Shown here piece after piece: positions 1-6,015 of a stretch of 6,015 nt of DNA. Origin of the DNA: an uncultured Eubacteriales bacterium (GTDB lineage: Bacteria; Bacillota; Clostridia; Peptostreptococcales; Anaerovoracaceae). Each line of letters begins with the position of its first letter. Position 1 is the stretch's first letter. The stretch spans positions 1 through 6,015 of the forward strand of contig CAJUEB010000024.1 of assembly GCA_910585135.1 (NCBI GenBank). Direction: 5' to 3'. The notes under the pieces were generated by a model that worked only from the letters and a program-made list of their open reading frames with translations, was not told the origin of the DNA and made no database searches. The position numbers and the translations under genes were made by a program.

Positions 1-54
1 GTTGCCACCACGGGATTTTGAGTCCCGCACGTCTGCCAATTCCATCACGCCGGC
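1..54 (-). tRNA. tRNA-Leu (anticodon CAA), 3' end beyond window
   Basis: Read on the minus strand, the sequence starts with a 7-base acceptor arm GCCGGCG (54-48). A D-arm containing AATTGGCAGAC follows, then a perfect 5-bp anticodon stem CGGGA/TCCCG (27-23 with 15-11) closing the 7-base loop CTCAAAA. The anticodon CAA falls at 20-18 and reads the leucine codon UUG. After the anticodon stem, TGGTGGCAAC (10-1) is the start of a long class II variable arm, as expected for tRNA-Leu. The rest of the variable arm, the T-arm and the acceptor 3' half lie outside the window, so presence of an encoded CCA cannot be judged. The gene follows the RND pump stop codon by only 21 bases in the same direction and has its own promoter. 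Confidence 0.95.
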
Positions 55-66
55 GTAACAATCCCA

Positions 67-95
67 ATTATACCACTATACTGATAGAATTTCAA
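67..95 (-). promoter_or_regulatory. sigma-A-type promoter of tRNA-Leu, overlapping the end of the pump gene
   Basis: On the minus strand there is a -35 box TTGAAA (95-90), a spacer of exactly 17 bases and a perfect -10 box TATAAT (72-67). The TG dinucleotide of an extended -10 (TGG before TATAAT) is also present. Transcription would start near 60, leaving a leader of about 6 bases for RNase P to remove before the tRNA 5' end at 54. The -35 box lies inside codons for the last residues of the pump, and the -10 box lies just past its TAG stop. No terminator hairpin is visible between pump and tRNA, so read-through from the operon may also reach the tRNA. Confidence 0.85.
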
Positions 96-3000
96 GCTCT
101 TCTTTTTTAATTTTCTCCATATGTTTTTTGCCGAAGATTTTATACATAACCGGGATGATCACCAGTGTGGTCAATGTGCCGTAAAGGATACCGCCGATGC
201 AGACCAAAGCGACCGGCTGCATCATTTCCGCACCCGTACCGATCCCGATGGCCAAAGGCACTAATCCCAAGACCGTAGTGATCGCCGTCATCAGCACAGG
301 GCGCATCCTCACCGCGCCTGCCGAAACGATGGCTTCATTCATTTCCAGTCCCTCCAGCCTGAACCTGTTGATGCAGTCCACCAGCACGATACCGTTGTTG
401 ACAACGATTCCCATCAGCATGACGAATCCCATCATGGCGACTACGCTCACCTCCTGCCCGGTCAGAAGCAAGGCCAGCATCCCGCCCGTAAAGGCCAGCG
501 GTATCGTGAAAATGATGATAAACGGCGAACGCAGCGATTGGAACTGGGCAACCATAACCAGGTAAACCAGGAGGAAGCCTACGAACATCATCAGCATCAT
601 CTGCCCCATCGCTTCCATGATTTCTTCGTTTTCGCCGCCATAATCCACCCTGACGCCATCCGGGATCAAATTCTGATCGGAGATCATATCCTTGACGTCA
701 TCGGCAACGTGCGTGATATTATACCCGTCCTTCAAGGTAGCTGTTATGGTAAGGCTTCTCTTTTGATTGTTGCGGTTGATGGCATTGAGGGAAGCATCCG
801 TGCGGATTTCCGCAATGGAAGAGAGGGTGACGTCTTCCTTCGTGCCATCCGGTTTATCGACCGTGAGCTTGAAATTTTCCAGATCCGTCCTGGTAAAGCT
901 CTCTGCCGTCGTATTTTCCACCATCACATCGACTGTACTGCCGGAATTCTGCAATGTCGTCGCCGTCTTTTCCTGGGAAAGCTTCTCGGAAAGCTGCTGG
1001 AACACCTGCGCTGTCGTCAATCCTCTTTCCATCGCCAGGTTTTTATTGACGATGACTTTCAGCTCGCCCGTGCTTTCCTCATTTACATCGGAAACCTCTT
1101 CAAATGCTTTCATCTTGCGAAGCGCGCTTTCAATCCCTGCGCCCGTGTTTCGCAGAAGGTCGAGGTCATCGCTGTACAGATCCAGGCTGACGCCTGCGCT
1201 GCCTGTCATGGCAGACATATCCATATCGGCAGAGGTCACGATCTCACAATTATACTTTTTCGCGAGCTTTTCCATCTTCTTTGCGATGATTTTGCCGTTT
1301 TCTGCTTTATCCTCATCGAGGACAATATACAGCATGGTCGATGTCACATCCTCTATCCCTGCCTGCACACCCATCATGCTCATGGTATCGCCTGCAAGCA
1401 TCGCGCCGACGGTCTTAACCCCGTCAACCTTGGCGACCTCGTCAGCGACCGCATCAGTAACTCCCGCTGTCTCCGCTAATGTACTGTCGTCCGGCATCTG
1501 GATCGTCGCAGAGACTTCCGGCGTACTCATGGACGGCATAAAGGAAAAACCGCGCATCAGCGCAAGCGCACTGGAAGCGAATAAAATGACAACTGCGCCG
1601 ATGATAAAAAGTTTCTTATGGGACAAGCTCCATGCCGCAATCTGCTTATATTTTGTGATCACTTTCCCATCCTGGCTCAAGAAGGTACTCTTCGCTTCTT
1701 TTTTCAGAAGGCCTTTGGCCATGGCCGGTACAAGCGTCAATGCGATCATGAGGCTGGCGAGAAGCGAATATGCGACAGTCAGCGCCAGATCCACAAACAG
1801 ATCCTTCGTCATGCCATCGACGAAAACGATTGGAATGAATACACAGATCGTCGTAAGCGTCGAGGCCGTGATCGCCCCCGCCACCTGTACTGCACCTGAT
1901 ACGGCTGCCTGCACCTTGCTGTATCCCATCGAACGCAGCCTGTAAATATTCTCGATGACCACGATCGAATTATCCACCAGCATACCGACACCGATCGCAA
2001 GCCCCGAAAGGGAAATCATGTTCAGGGTGACGCCGGAAAAATACATCAAGGCGACAGCAAAGATGACACTGATCGGAATGCTTACAGCCGTGATCACCGT
2101 CGGCCTGATATCCCGCAGGAACAAAAACAGGATGATGATCGCTAAAATTGCGCCGATCAGCAGATTTTGCAGCACGGAGTTGATGATGAGATGAATGTAT
2201 TCACCCTGGTCTGAAAGCATGGTAAACGATACGTCATCGTATTTTTTCTCTAAGGAAGCAAACTTATCCGCTATGTTTTCTGAAACCACGGCCGTCGCAT
2301 AGCTGGACTGTTTCGTAAAGCTCAAAAGGACTCCATTTTCCCCGTTTATTTTCGCATAGGTGTCCTCTGCCATATTCGCATAGGACACAGTACCGATATC
2401 GGATAACTTGACCGGCTCCAGTCCGTCGATGCCCAGATCAGCGATGGTCAGGTTTTCGAGTTCGTCCTTATCTTTGATCTTATCCCCTACGCTGACTAGA
2501 ATCTCAGCCTTTCCATCGGTGATATATCCCGCCGGCATGGAAAAGTTCTGTGCGTTTAAAATCGCAGAAACATTATTCATGGTGAGCACCCCGGTCATAT
2601 CAGCGCTGGCCAGCGCCGCATCCTTGGAGCTTTTGACTTCTTCCAGCGCACTCTGCAACTGATTGACGGTGGATTCAAGCGTACTCTCGGTAGCCGCAAG
2701 GTCGGAATACTGCGTCCCCATACTAAAAGATAAGGCTTCACCCTGGGCATCCAGTTGTTTCAGCGCCGTTTCCAGCCCCGCGATGGTGATGTTCAGCTCG
2801 GCGATTTGCTCCTGATTGGCGACCGGATCTGCTTCTAGCACCTTCAAATCAGCCTCCGCCTTAGCTTTGCTGCTTTCCATCTGTGCCTTGGAGGCTTGCA
2901 TTTCTTCATAACCTGCCTCATAGCCTGACTTGATCGCCTCTTTTCCGGCCTTCACCTGCGCTTTTCCGCTGTTTGCCGCCTTAAGCCCGCTGTTGATCTG

Positions 3001-3636
3001 ACCTTCCGCCTTTCCCATCTGTGCTGTGATCGCGGCGGCAGCTTTTTCATTGACCGCATCGATCTTATCCTGGGAAAGAACGATTTGAATATTATCCGTC
3101 ACCAATCCGGAAACAGATAAAGAAGCGACCCCTTCCACGCCCGCGAGCTGGCTTTCCAAATTTTCCTTTGTAAACTGCGAAACCTCCCCCGGAGTTTTAT
3201 CCTTCATGCCGACTGCGGCATTGACGATCGGAACCATGTCCAGGTTGATTTTCATGACCACTGGCGTTCCCGCGTTTTCCGGCATCAGCGATTCGATCTG
3301 GTCTATTTTATCCCTGATATCGACGGAGATCGCATCCATGTTTACCTTATCGGAAAACTCCAATTGAATGACCGAATAGCTGGCGGACGAAATCGAAGTG
3401 ACGTTGAGAATATTGGAGAGCGAAGCCATCTGCTGCTCCATCGGTTCTGTGACTTGCATTTCGATCTCCTCCGGACTTGCGCCTGGATACGTCGTCATCA
3501 CGATCACATACGGCGTATTGATGCTCGGAAACAGCTCAGGCGTCATCCGCATAAACGAAATCACGCCGAACACGAGTATTATGATGACTGCGACAAAAAC
3601 TGTTAAAGGCTTTCTTACACTGAATTTGGCTAGCAT
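76..3636 (-). CDS. RND-family efflux transporter (AcrB/HAE1 type) with coiled-coil insert
   Basis: This is an inner-membrane, proton-driven exporter of the RND superfamily; its substrate cannot be told from sequence. The 1186 residues contain the family's 12 membrane segments, approximately 11-28, 486-507, 514-533, 540-563, 585-606, 613-640, 675-693, 1010-1031, 1037-1058, 1064-1088, 1110-1130 and 1140-1166. Large extracytoplasmic loops lie at 29-485 and 694-1009. The N-terminus (MLAKFSVRKP) and FPSINTP near 36-42 are typical of the family. Segment 4 carries GMLVDNSIVVIEN, with D555 at the AcrB D407 position but N556 in place of D408. Segment 10 has VNNGIVLVD, with N1080 where AcrB has K940. 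R1110 and T1117 appear to match AcrB R971 and T978. AcrB is about 1049 residues; the surplus lies almost wholly in loop 1 (about 195-350). The start is fixed by GGAGGG six bases upstream. The gene follows the GH25 gene by 11 bases; no adaptor or outer-membrane factor gene is visible. Confidence 0.95.
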   Translation of the reverse strand: MLAKFSVRKPLTVFVAVIIILVFGVISFMRMTPELFPSINTPYVIVMTTYPGASPEEIEMQVTEPMEQQMASLSNILNVTSISSASYSVIQLEFSDKVNMDAISVDIRDKIDQIESLMPENAGTPVVMKINLDMVPIVNAAVGMKDKTPGEVSQFTKENLESQLAGVEGVASLSVSGLVTDNIQIVLSQDKIDAVNEKAAAAITAQMGKAEGQINSGLKAANSGKAQVKAGKEAIKSGYEAGYEEMQASKAQMESSKAKAEADLKVLEADPVANQEQIAELNITIAGLETALKQLDAQGEALSFSMGTQYSDLAATESTLESTVNQLQSALEEVKSSKDAALASADMTGVLTMNNVSAILNAQNFSMPAGYITDGKAEILVSVGDKIKDKDELENLTIADLGIDGLEPVKLSDIGTVSYANMAEDTYAKINGENGVLLSFTKQSSYATAVVSENIADKFASLEKKYDDVSFTMLSDQGEYIHLIINSVLQNLLIGAILAIIILFLFLRDIRPTVITAVSIPISVIFAVALMYFSGVTLNMISLSGLAIGVGMLVDNSIVVIENIYRLRSMGYSKVQAAVSGAVQVAGAITASTLTTICVFIPIVFVDGMTKDLFVDLALTVAYSLLASLMIALTLVPAMAKGLLKKEAKSTFLSQDGKVITKYKQIAAWSLSHKKLFIIGAVVILFASSALALMRGFSFMPSMSTPEVSATIQMPDDSTLAETAGVTDAVADEVAKVDGVKTVGAMLAGDTMSMMGVQAGIEDVTSTMLYIVLDEDKAENGKIIAKKMEKLAKKYNCEIVTSADMDMSAMTGSAGVSLDLYSDDLDLLRNTGAGIESALRKMKAFEEVSDVNEESTGELKVIVNKNLAMERGLTTAQVFQQLSEKLSQEKTATTLQNSGSTVDVMVENTTAESFTRTDLENFKLTVDKPDGTKEDVTLSSIAEIRTDASLNAINRNNQKRSLTITATLKDGYNITHVADDVKDMISDQNLIPDGVRVDYGGENEEIMEAMGQMMLMMFVGFLLVYLVMVAQFQSLRSPFIIIFTIPLAFTGGMLALLLTGQEVSVVAMMGFVMLMGIVVNNGIVLVDCINRFRLEGLEMNEAIVSAGAVRMRPVLMTAITTVLGLVPLAIGIGTGAEMMQPVALVCIGGILYGTLTTLVIIPVMYKIFGKKHMEKIKKEELEILSV
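2587..3054 (-). other. Coiled-coil/glycine-heptad hairpin inserted in the RND pump loop 1
   Basis: This segment encodes pump residues about 195-350, which have no counterpart in AcrB. The first helix includes a strict run of glycines every seven residues (G217, G224, G231, G238), each preceded by Ser or Ala and with I214, A221, V228 and I235 three residues earlier. This resembles the xxxLxxG heptad repeats of YhgE/Pip-type Firmicutes surface proteins. A turn around 268-277 (EADPVANQEQ) leads to a second helix with classic a/d spacing (I278, L281, I285, L288, L292, L295, L302, then L320, V324, L327, L331, V334). The insert ends just before LTMNNVSAILNAQNFSMPAG (351-370), which matches the AcrB helix [20 protein letters not shown]. 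It therefore sits at the entrance to the docking (DN) subdomain. The hairpin fold is inferred from these patterns. Confidence 0.85.
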
Positions 3637-3642
3637 CTAGAT

Positions 3643-3648
3643 CCCTCC
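3643..3648 (-). promoter_or_regulatory. Ribosome binding site of the RND pump, overlapping the GH25 stop codon
   Basis: GGAGGG lies six bases before the pump ATG, and its first G is the last base of the GH25 TAG stop (3650-3648). Ribosomes finishing the muramidase would be positioned on the pump's initiation site, which points to translational coupling. It also fixes the pump's start codon. Confidence 0.9.
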
Positions 3649-4481
3649 TATTTTCCATCATATTTTCTAAAATCCCATTCTGACCCATTAAATACGTTAT
3701 AATCAACATGCTTCGCATGATTGCCGATGGATGCGCTCGTTCCTGTAAAGGTATACTGGCAGAAAAGCCATTCCCTCCCATCAGAAAGTGTCTCTGGTAT
3801 CGCGTCAGGGCTGCTGATCCATATAGGATATTCGTCATATTTTCCTGATATGTACTGTTCGTATACGGAAAGATTGGTATAGATGATCGGCGTCCTGTGA
3901 TATTCCTTTTCGAGCATCTGAAGCACGACATCAAGAATCGCATACATTTCCTTCCGGCTCGGATGATCATCCTCATATTCCCCGTATAATTCCACGTCCA
4001 CGACAGGAGGAAGCATGCCCCATTTCTTGTTCACCGTATCGATGTAGTTTTGTGCCTGGGTCTTGCCCGGCGTGGTATAGGTCAGGAAATGATACGCCCC
4101 GACCTTCATGTCCGTTTTATGCGCCTCCTCCCAGTTATATTCAAACATGCCATCCACGAAGGTCGTCCCTTCCGTCGCTTTCACAAAGGCAAACCGAACG
4201 CCCTCTTCCTCAAGACCCTGCCAATCAACGTGCGCCTGATGTGCCGAGATGTCAACGCCCTTCACCGGATAAGGCGTTTGCGGATCGATTCCAGACTCCG
4301 TGAAATAGAAATATGTATTTCGAATCAGAAAAAAAACAACGAAAATAAGAAAACACACCCCAAAAACAAACAGCGCCTTTTTCTTGTCCATTTCCTTTTT
4401 TTCTGTGCGCCTGCCGGTCCTTCTGCCCCTGCGTGTTTGTCTTTTATCGGCTGTGTTTCGTTTCTCTTTTCGCTGCTCCAT
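3648..4481 (-). CDS. Membrane-anchored GH25 muramidase (lysozyme-like)
   Basis: This is a glycoside hydrolase family 25 enzyme of 277 residues, a family that cleaves the MurNAc-GlcNAc beta-1,4 bond of peptidoglycan. Residues 1-35 are strongly basic (17 Lys/Arg, 6 Asp/Glu), followed by one hydrophobic segment at about 36-53 with no obvious cleavage site. This predicts a type II anchor with the catalytic domain outside. The domain (about 74-270) shows GVDISAHQ with D77, FAFVKATEG (98-105), VGAYHF (127-132), VVDVEL with the DxE catalytic pair D162 and E164, and HVDYNVFNG (258-266). There is no wall-binding repeat, so the membrane anchor is the only visible targeting device. The start at 4481 has AAGG six bases upstream. 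An internal Met31 is an alternative, but its nearest purine-rich site abuts the ATG. The gene is first in an operon with the RND pump. Family assignment is firm; the link to pump function is inference. Confidence 0.95.
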   Translation of the reverse strand: MEQRKEKRNTADKRQTRRGRRTGRRTEKKEMDKKKALFVFGVCFLIFVVFFLIRNTYFYFTESGIDPQTPYPVKGVDISAHQAHVDWQGLEEEGVRFAFVKATEGTTFVDGMFEYNWEEAHKTDMKVGAYHFLTYTTPGKTQAQNYIDTVNKKWGMLPPVVDVELYGEYEDDHPSRKEMYAILDVVLQMLEKEYHRTPIIYTNLSVYEQYISGKYDEYPIWISSPDAIPETLSDGREWLFCQYTFTGTSASIGNHAKHVDYNVFNGSEWDFRKYDGK

Positions 4482-4487
4482 GCTTTA

Positions 4488-4491
4488 CCTT
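4488..4491 (-). promoter_or_regulatory. Ribosome binding site of the GH25 gene (weak)
   Basis: AAGG lies six bases before the ATG at 4481. It is short compared with GGAGGG for the pump and GGAGGT for the divergent gene, which suggests lower initiation on the muramidase than on the pump. It favours Met1 over the internal Met31. Confidence 0.55.
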
Positions 4492-4525
4492 ATACAGAAT
4501 TCATGCGAATACAATATACACGACA

Positions 4526-4554
4526 ATTATATACGGAAAACACCTGGCGCACAA
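4526..4554 (-). promoter_or_regulatory. Promoter of the GH25-RND operon
   Basis: On the minus strand there is a perfect -10 box TATAAT (4531-4526), a 17-base spacer and a partial -35 box TTGTGC (4554-4549; only the TTG matches consensus). Transcription would start near 4519, giving a leader of about 38 bases before the GH25 ATG. The weak -35 box leaves room for an activator, but I see no convincing operator palindrome beside it. No second promoter is apparent between GH25 and the pump, consistent with one transcript. Confidence 0.65.
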
Positions 4555-4674
4555 GAAGGCAAAATAAATCATCACATATTGTTCACAAAAATGCGGGCAA
4601 TTCGCCCCGTTTTCTGCAAATCATGAAATATTTTCCGTACTTCTGTGAAAAATAGCGGTATCATATAAAAATAT

Positions 4675-4680
4675 GGAGGT
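4675..4680 (+). promoter_or_regulatory. Ribosome binding site deciding the TTG start of the YyaL-like gene
   Basis: GGAGGT stands seven bases (counting from the end of GGAGG) before TTG at 4687. Nearby ATG (4673) and GTG (4679) triplets are in other frames, and no ATG or GTG is in frame just upstream, so the gene most likely starts with TTG. Confidence 0.85.
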
Positions 4681-4686
4681 GTTACG

Positions 4687-6015
4687 TTGGCGCATACGAA
4701 TCATTTAAAAAACGAAACCAGTCCTTACTTGCTACAGCATGCTGCAAATCCTGTTGACTGGTATCCATGGTGTGCGGAAGCCTTTACGCGCGCAGAAGCG
4801 GAAAATAAACCTGTCTTTCTGAGCATCGGCTATTCCACCTGCCACTGGTGTCACGTCATGGCGCATGAAAGCTTCGAAAATAAGAAAATTGCACAGAGCT
4901 TAAACGATGCGTTTATCTGTATCAAGGTGGATCGGGAGGAACGCCCTGATCTTGATCACGTATATATGCAGGCCTGCCAACTAGTGACAGGCAGCGGCGG
5001 ATGGCCGATGAGCATATTCCTTACCCCTGGCAAAAAACCGTTTTTCGCCGGAACATATTTTCCGCCTGATGCTTTTTTTAAGCTCCTGACAATATTCGAT
5101 ACCCAATGGAAAACGAAGAAAAACGAAATACTGGAAAGCGCTGCGCAGCTCGAAGCCGCCATGCATGCGGCAAACAATGCACAAAACGTTCCGGCTGCTT
5201 CTGCCGCTTCGCGCGCCCCGGATCTGCTCTTAAAGGATGCGCTGGAATATTTTCGTGCGACCTTTGACCATGTGAGCGGCGGTTTCGGTACAGCGCCGAA
5301 ATTTCCTTCGCCGCACAATCTGATGCTGCTTCTTGCCACTGCGCCACAGATGGCGGAAAAGACACTTTTGCAGATGTACAAAGGCGGAATTTTCGACCAC
5401 ATCGGCGGCGGATTTTCCAGGTACTCTACAGATGATGAGTGGCTGGCACCCCACTTTGAAAAGATGCTCTACGACAATGCCCTGCTTGCGATCGCGTATA
5501 CGCTGGCCTATGCAAAGACGCAAAACGTTTTTTTCCGGCACGTGGCGAAACGAATCCTGCGTTACCTGATGCGGGAAATGCATTCTTCCGACGGTGGGTT
5601 TTATGCAGCACAGGATGCCGACACGGATGGGGAAGAAGGAAAATACTACCTGCTTACCCCAAAGGAAATCGATGCGGTTTTGGGAAAGGAAGCGCAAGCA
5701 TTCTGCTCCCGCTATGATATCACGGATACGGGAAATTTCGAAGGAAAAAGCATCCCCAACCTGCTAAAATCAGCCGCGGATATTGAGCCTGCGGATGCGG
5801 ATATGCTTGTCACAAGTGTTCCTGCCGCATATGTTTCTGAAGGCTCTGCCGCATCTACGGAAAATCACGCTTTTATGAATGCGCTGGATCAGCTTTACGA
5901 ATACCGTAAAGTCAGGTCGCAGCTTCACCGGGACGAAAAAATCCTCAGCGGGTGGAATTCCCTTGCGGCGGCGGCATTTGCATTTGCGGGCAGAATCTTC
6001 GGAAACAAAGAACTG
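4687..6015 (+). CDS. yyaL: YyaL/DUF255 thioredoxin-domain protein, C-terminus beyond window
   Basis: The reading frame opens at TTG and stays open for 443 codons to the window edge. Family members run roughly 600-700 residues, so about two thirds is present. The N-terminal thioredoxin-like domain (1 to about 158) carries the family hallmarks NPVDWYPW (21-28), FLSIGYSTCHWCHVMAHESF (44-63) with the CxxC pair C52/C55, KVDREERPD (80-88), TGSGGWPM (101-108) and FAGTYFP (120-126). An Ala-rich linker (about 157-178) leads into an alpha/alpha-toroid part. That part includes GGFGTAPKFPSPHN (198-211), HIGGGFSRYSTDDEWLAPHF (238-257), EKMLYDN (258-264), DAD.DGEEG.YY (310-321) and GNFEGK (349-354). The segment after TYFP looks about eight residues shorter than usual, judged from memory. 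The biochemical role of this widely conserved, probably cytosolic family is not settled: no signal peptide is present, and a redox role is suggested only by CxxC. It is divergent from the GH25-RND operon. Confidence 0.95.
   Translation, partial: MAHTNHLKNETSPYLLQHAANPVDWYPWCAEAFTRAEAENKPVFLSIGYSTCHWCHVMAHESFENKKIAQSLNDAFICIKVDREERPDLDHVYMQACQLVTGSGGWPMSIFLTPGKKPFFAGTYFPPDAFFKLLTIFDTQWKTKKNEILESAAQLEAAMHAANNAQNVPAASAASRAPDLLLKDALEYFRATFDHVSGGFGTAPKFPSPHNLMLLLATAPQMAEKTLLQMYKGGIFDHIGGGFSRYSTDDEWLAPHFEKMLYDNALLAIAYTLAYAKTQNVFFRHVAKRILRYLMREMHSSDGGFYAAQDADTDGEEGKYYLLTPKEIDAVLGKEAQAFCSRYDITDTGNFEGKSIPNLLKSAADIEPADADMLVTSVPAAYVSEGSAASTENHAFMNALDQLYEYRKVRSQLHRDEKILSGWNSLAAAAFAFAGRIFGNKEL

Noticed and set aside
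1..60. tRNA-Leu as an integration site with an adjacent mobile element
   Set aside because: No integrase, direct repeat of the tRNA end, or composition change is visible in the window; the tRNA 3' half, the usual attachment site, is outside.
1207..1401. Methionine-rich patches in pump loop 2 (about residues 746-756 and 804-810), suggesting a CusA-like metal exporter
   Set aside because: Overall motifs are HAE1-like, not CusA-like. Met-rich stretches at this place are, as far as I recall, common in Firmicutes HAE1 proteins, and there are no metal-resistance genes nearby.
538..1945. Two long open frames on the plus strand (538-1479 and 767-1945) opposite the RND gene
   Set aside because: Both lie wholly inside the pump gene and overlap each other. 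Their translations match no family I know, and they are explained as shadows of the pump's codon usage.
4590..4612. Small GC-rich inverted repeat (GGGC-AATTC-GCCC) in the divergent intergenic region, as a terminator or operator
   Set aside because: The stem is only 4 bp before mismatches, and no gene ends toward it from either side, so a terminator makes no sense. Too short to call an operator.
4641..4669. Possible promoter for the YyaL-like gene (TTCTGT, 17 bases, TATAAA)
   Set aside because: The -35 box matches consensus poorly, and the implied start near 4676 would fall on the ribosome binding site. The alternative TATCAT (4659-4664) has no good -35 box. A promoter must exist here or further upstream, but I cannot place it.
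4956..5697. Minus-strand open frames opposite the YyaL-like gene
   Set aside because: The plus-strand frame is continuous and rich in YyaL family motifs; the antisense translations show no recognisable domain.

Overview
The window looks like chromosomal DNA from a Gram-positive-type bacterium, most likely an anaerobic member of the Bacillota (Clostridia-like). The reasons are strong GGAGG-type ribosome binding sites, a TTG start, sigma-A-like promoters, a membrane-tethered GH25 muramidase, and an RND pump carrying a glycine-heptad/coiled-coil insert of the kind seen in Firmicutes surface proteins. Base composition is roughly balanced in the genes and AT-rich in the one sizeable intergenic gap. 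I cannot name a genus.

Layout, left to right. (1) Positions 1-54, minus strand: the 5' two thirds of a tRNA-Leu with anticodon CAA; its 3' end lies outside the window. (2) Positions 76-3636, minus strand: a 1186-residue RND (AcrB/HAE1-type) transporter. Its first extracytoplasmic loop carries an extra ~155-residue alpha-helical hairpin where AcrB has its TolC-facing docking domain. The tRNA's own promoter is embedded in the last codons of this gene. (3) Positions 3648-4481, minus strand: a single-pass, membrane-anchored GH25 lysozyme-like muramidase directly upstream of the pump. Its stop codon shares a base with the pump's ribosome binding site, so the two form a tightly coupled operon. (4) Positions 4482-4686: a 205-bp divergent intergenic region with a clear promoter for the muramidase-pump operon. 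(5) Positions 4687-6015, plus strand: the first 443 codons of a YyaL/DUF255 thioredoxin-fold plus alpha/alpha-toroid protein, which runs off the window.

The most interesting part is the two-gene operon: a wall-cutting enzyme held at the membrane is co-translated with an RND pump that has lost its usual docking module to a long coiled-coil hairpin. Neither gene is accompanied by a membrane-fusion adaptor or an outer-membrane factor inside the window. A working hypothesis (inference only) is a self-contained envelope export device in which the hairpins of the trimer project into the cell wall and the muramidase makes or maintains room for them. The tRNA and yyaL genes look like ordinary housekeeping neighbours.
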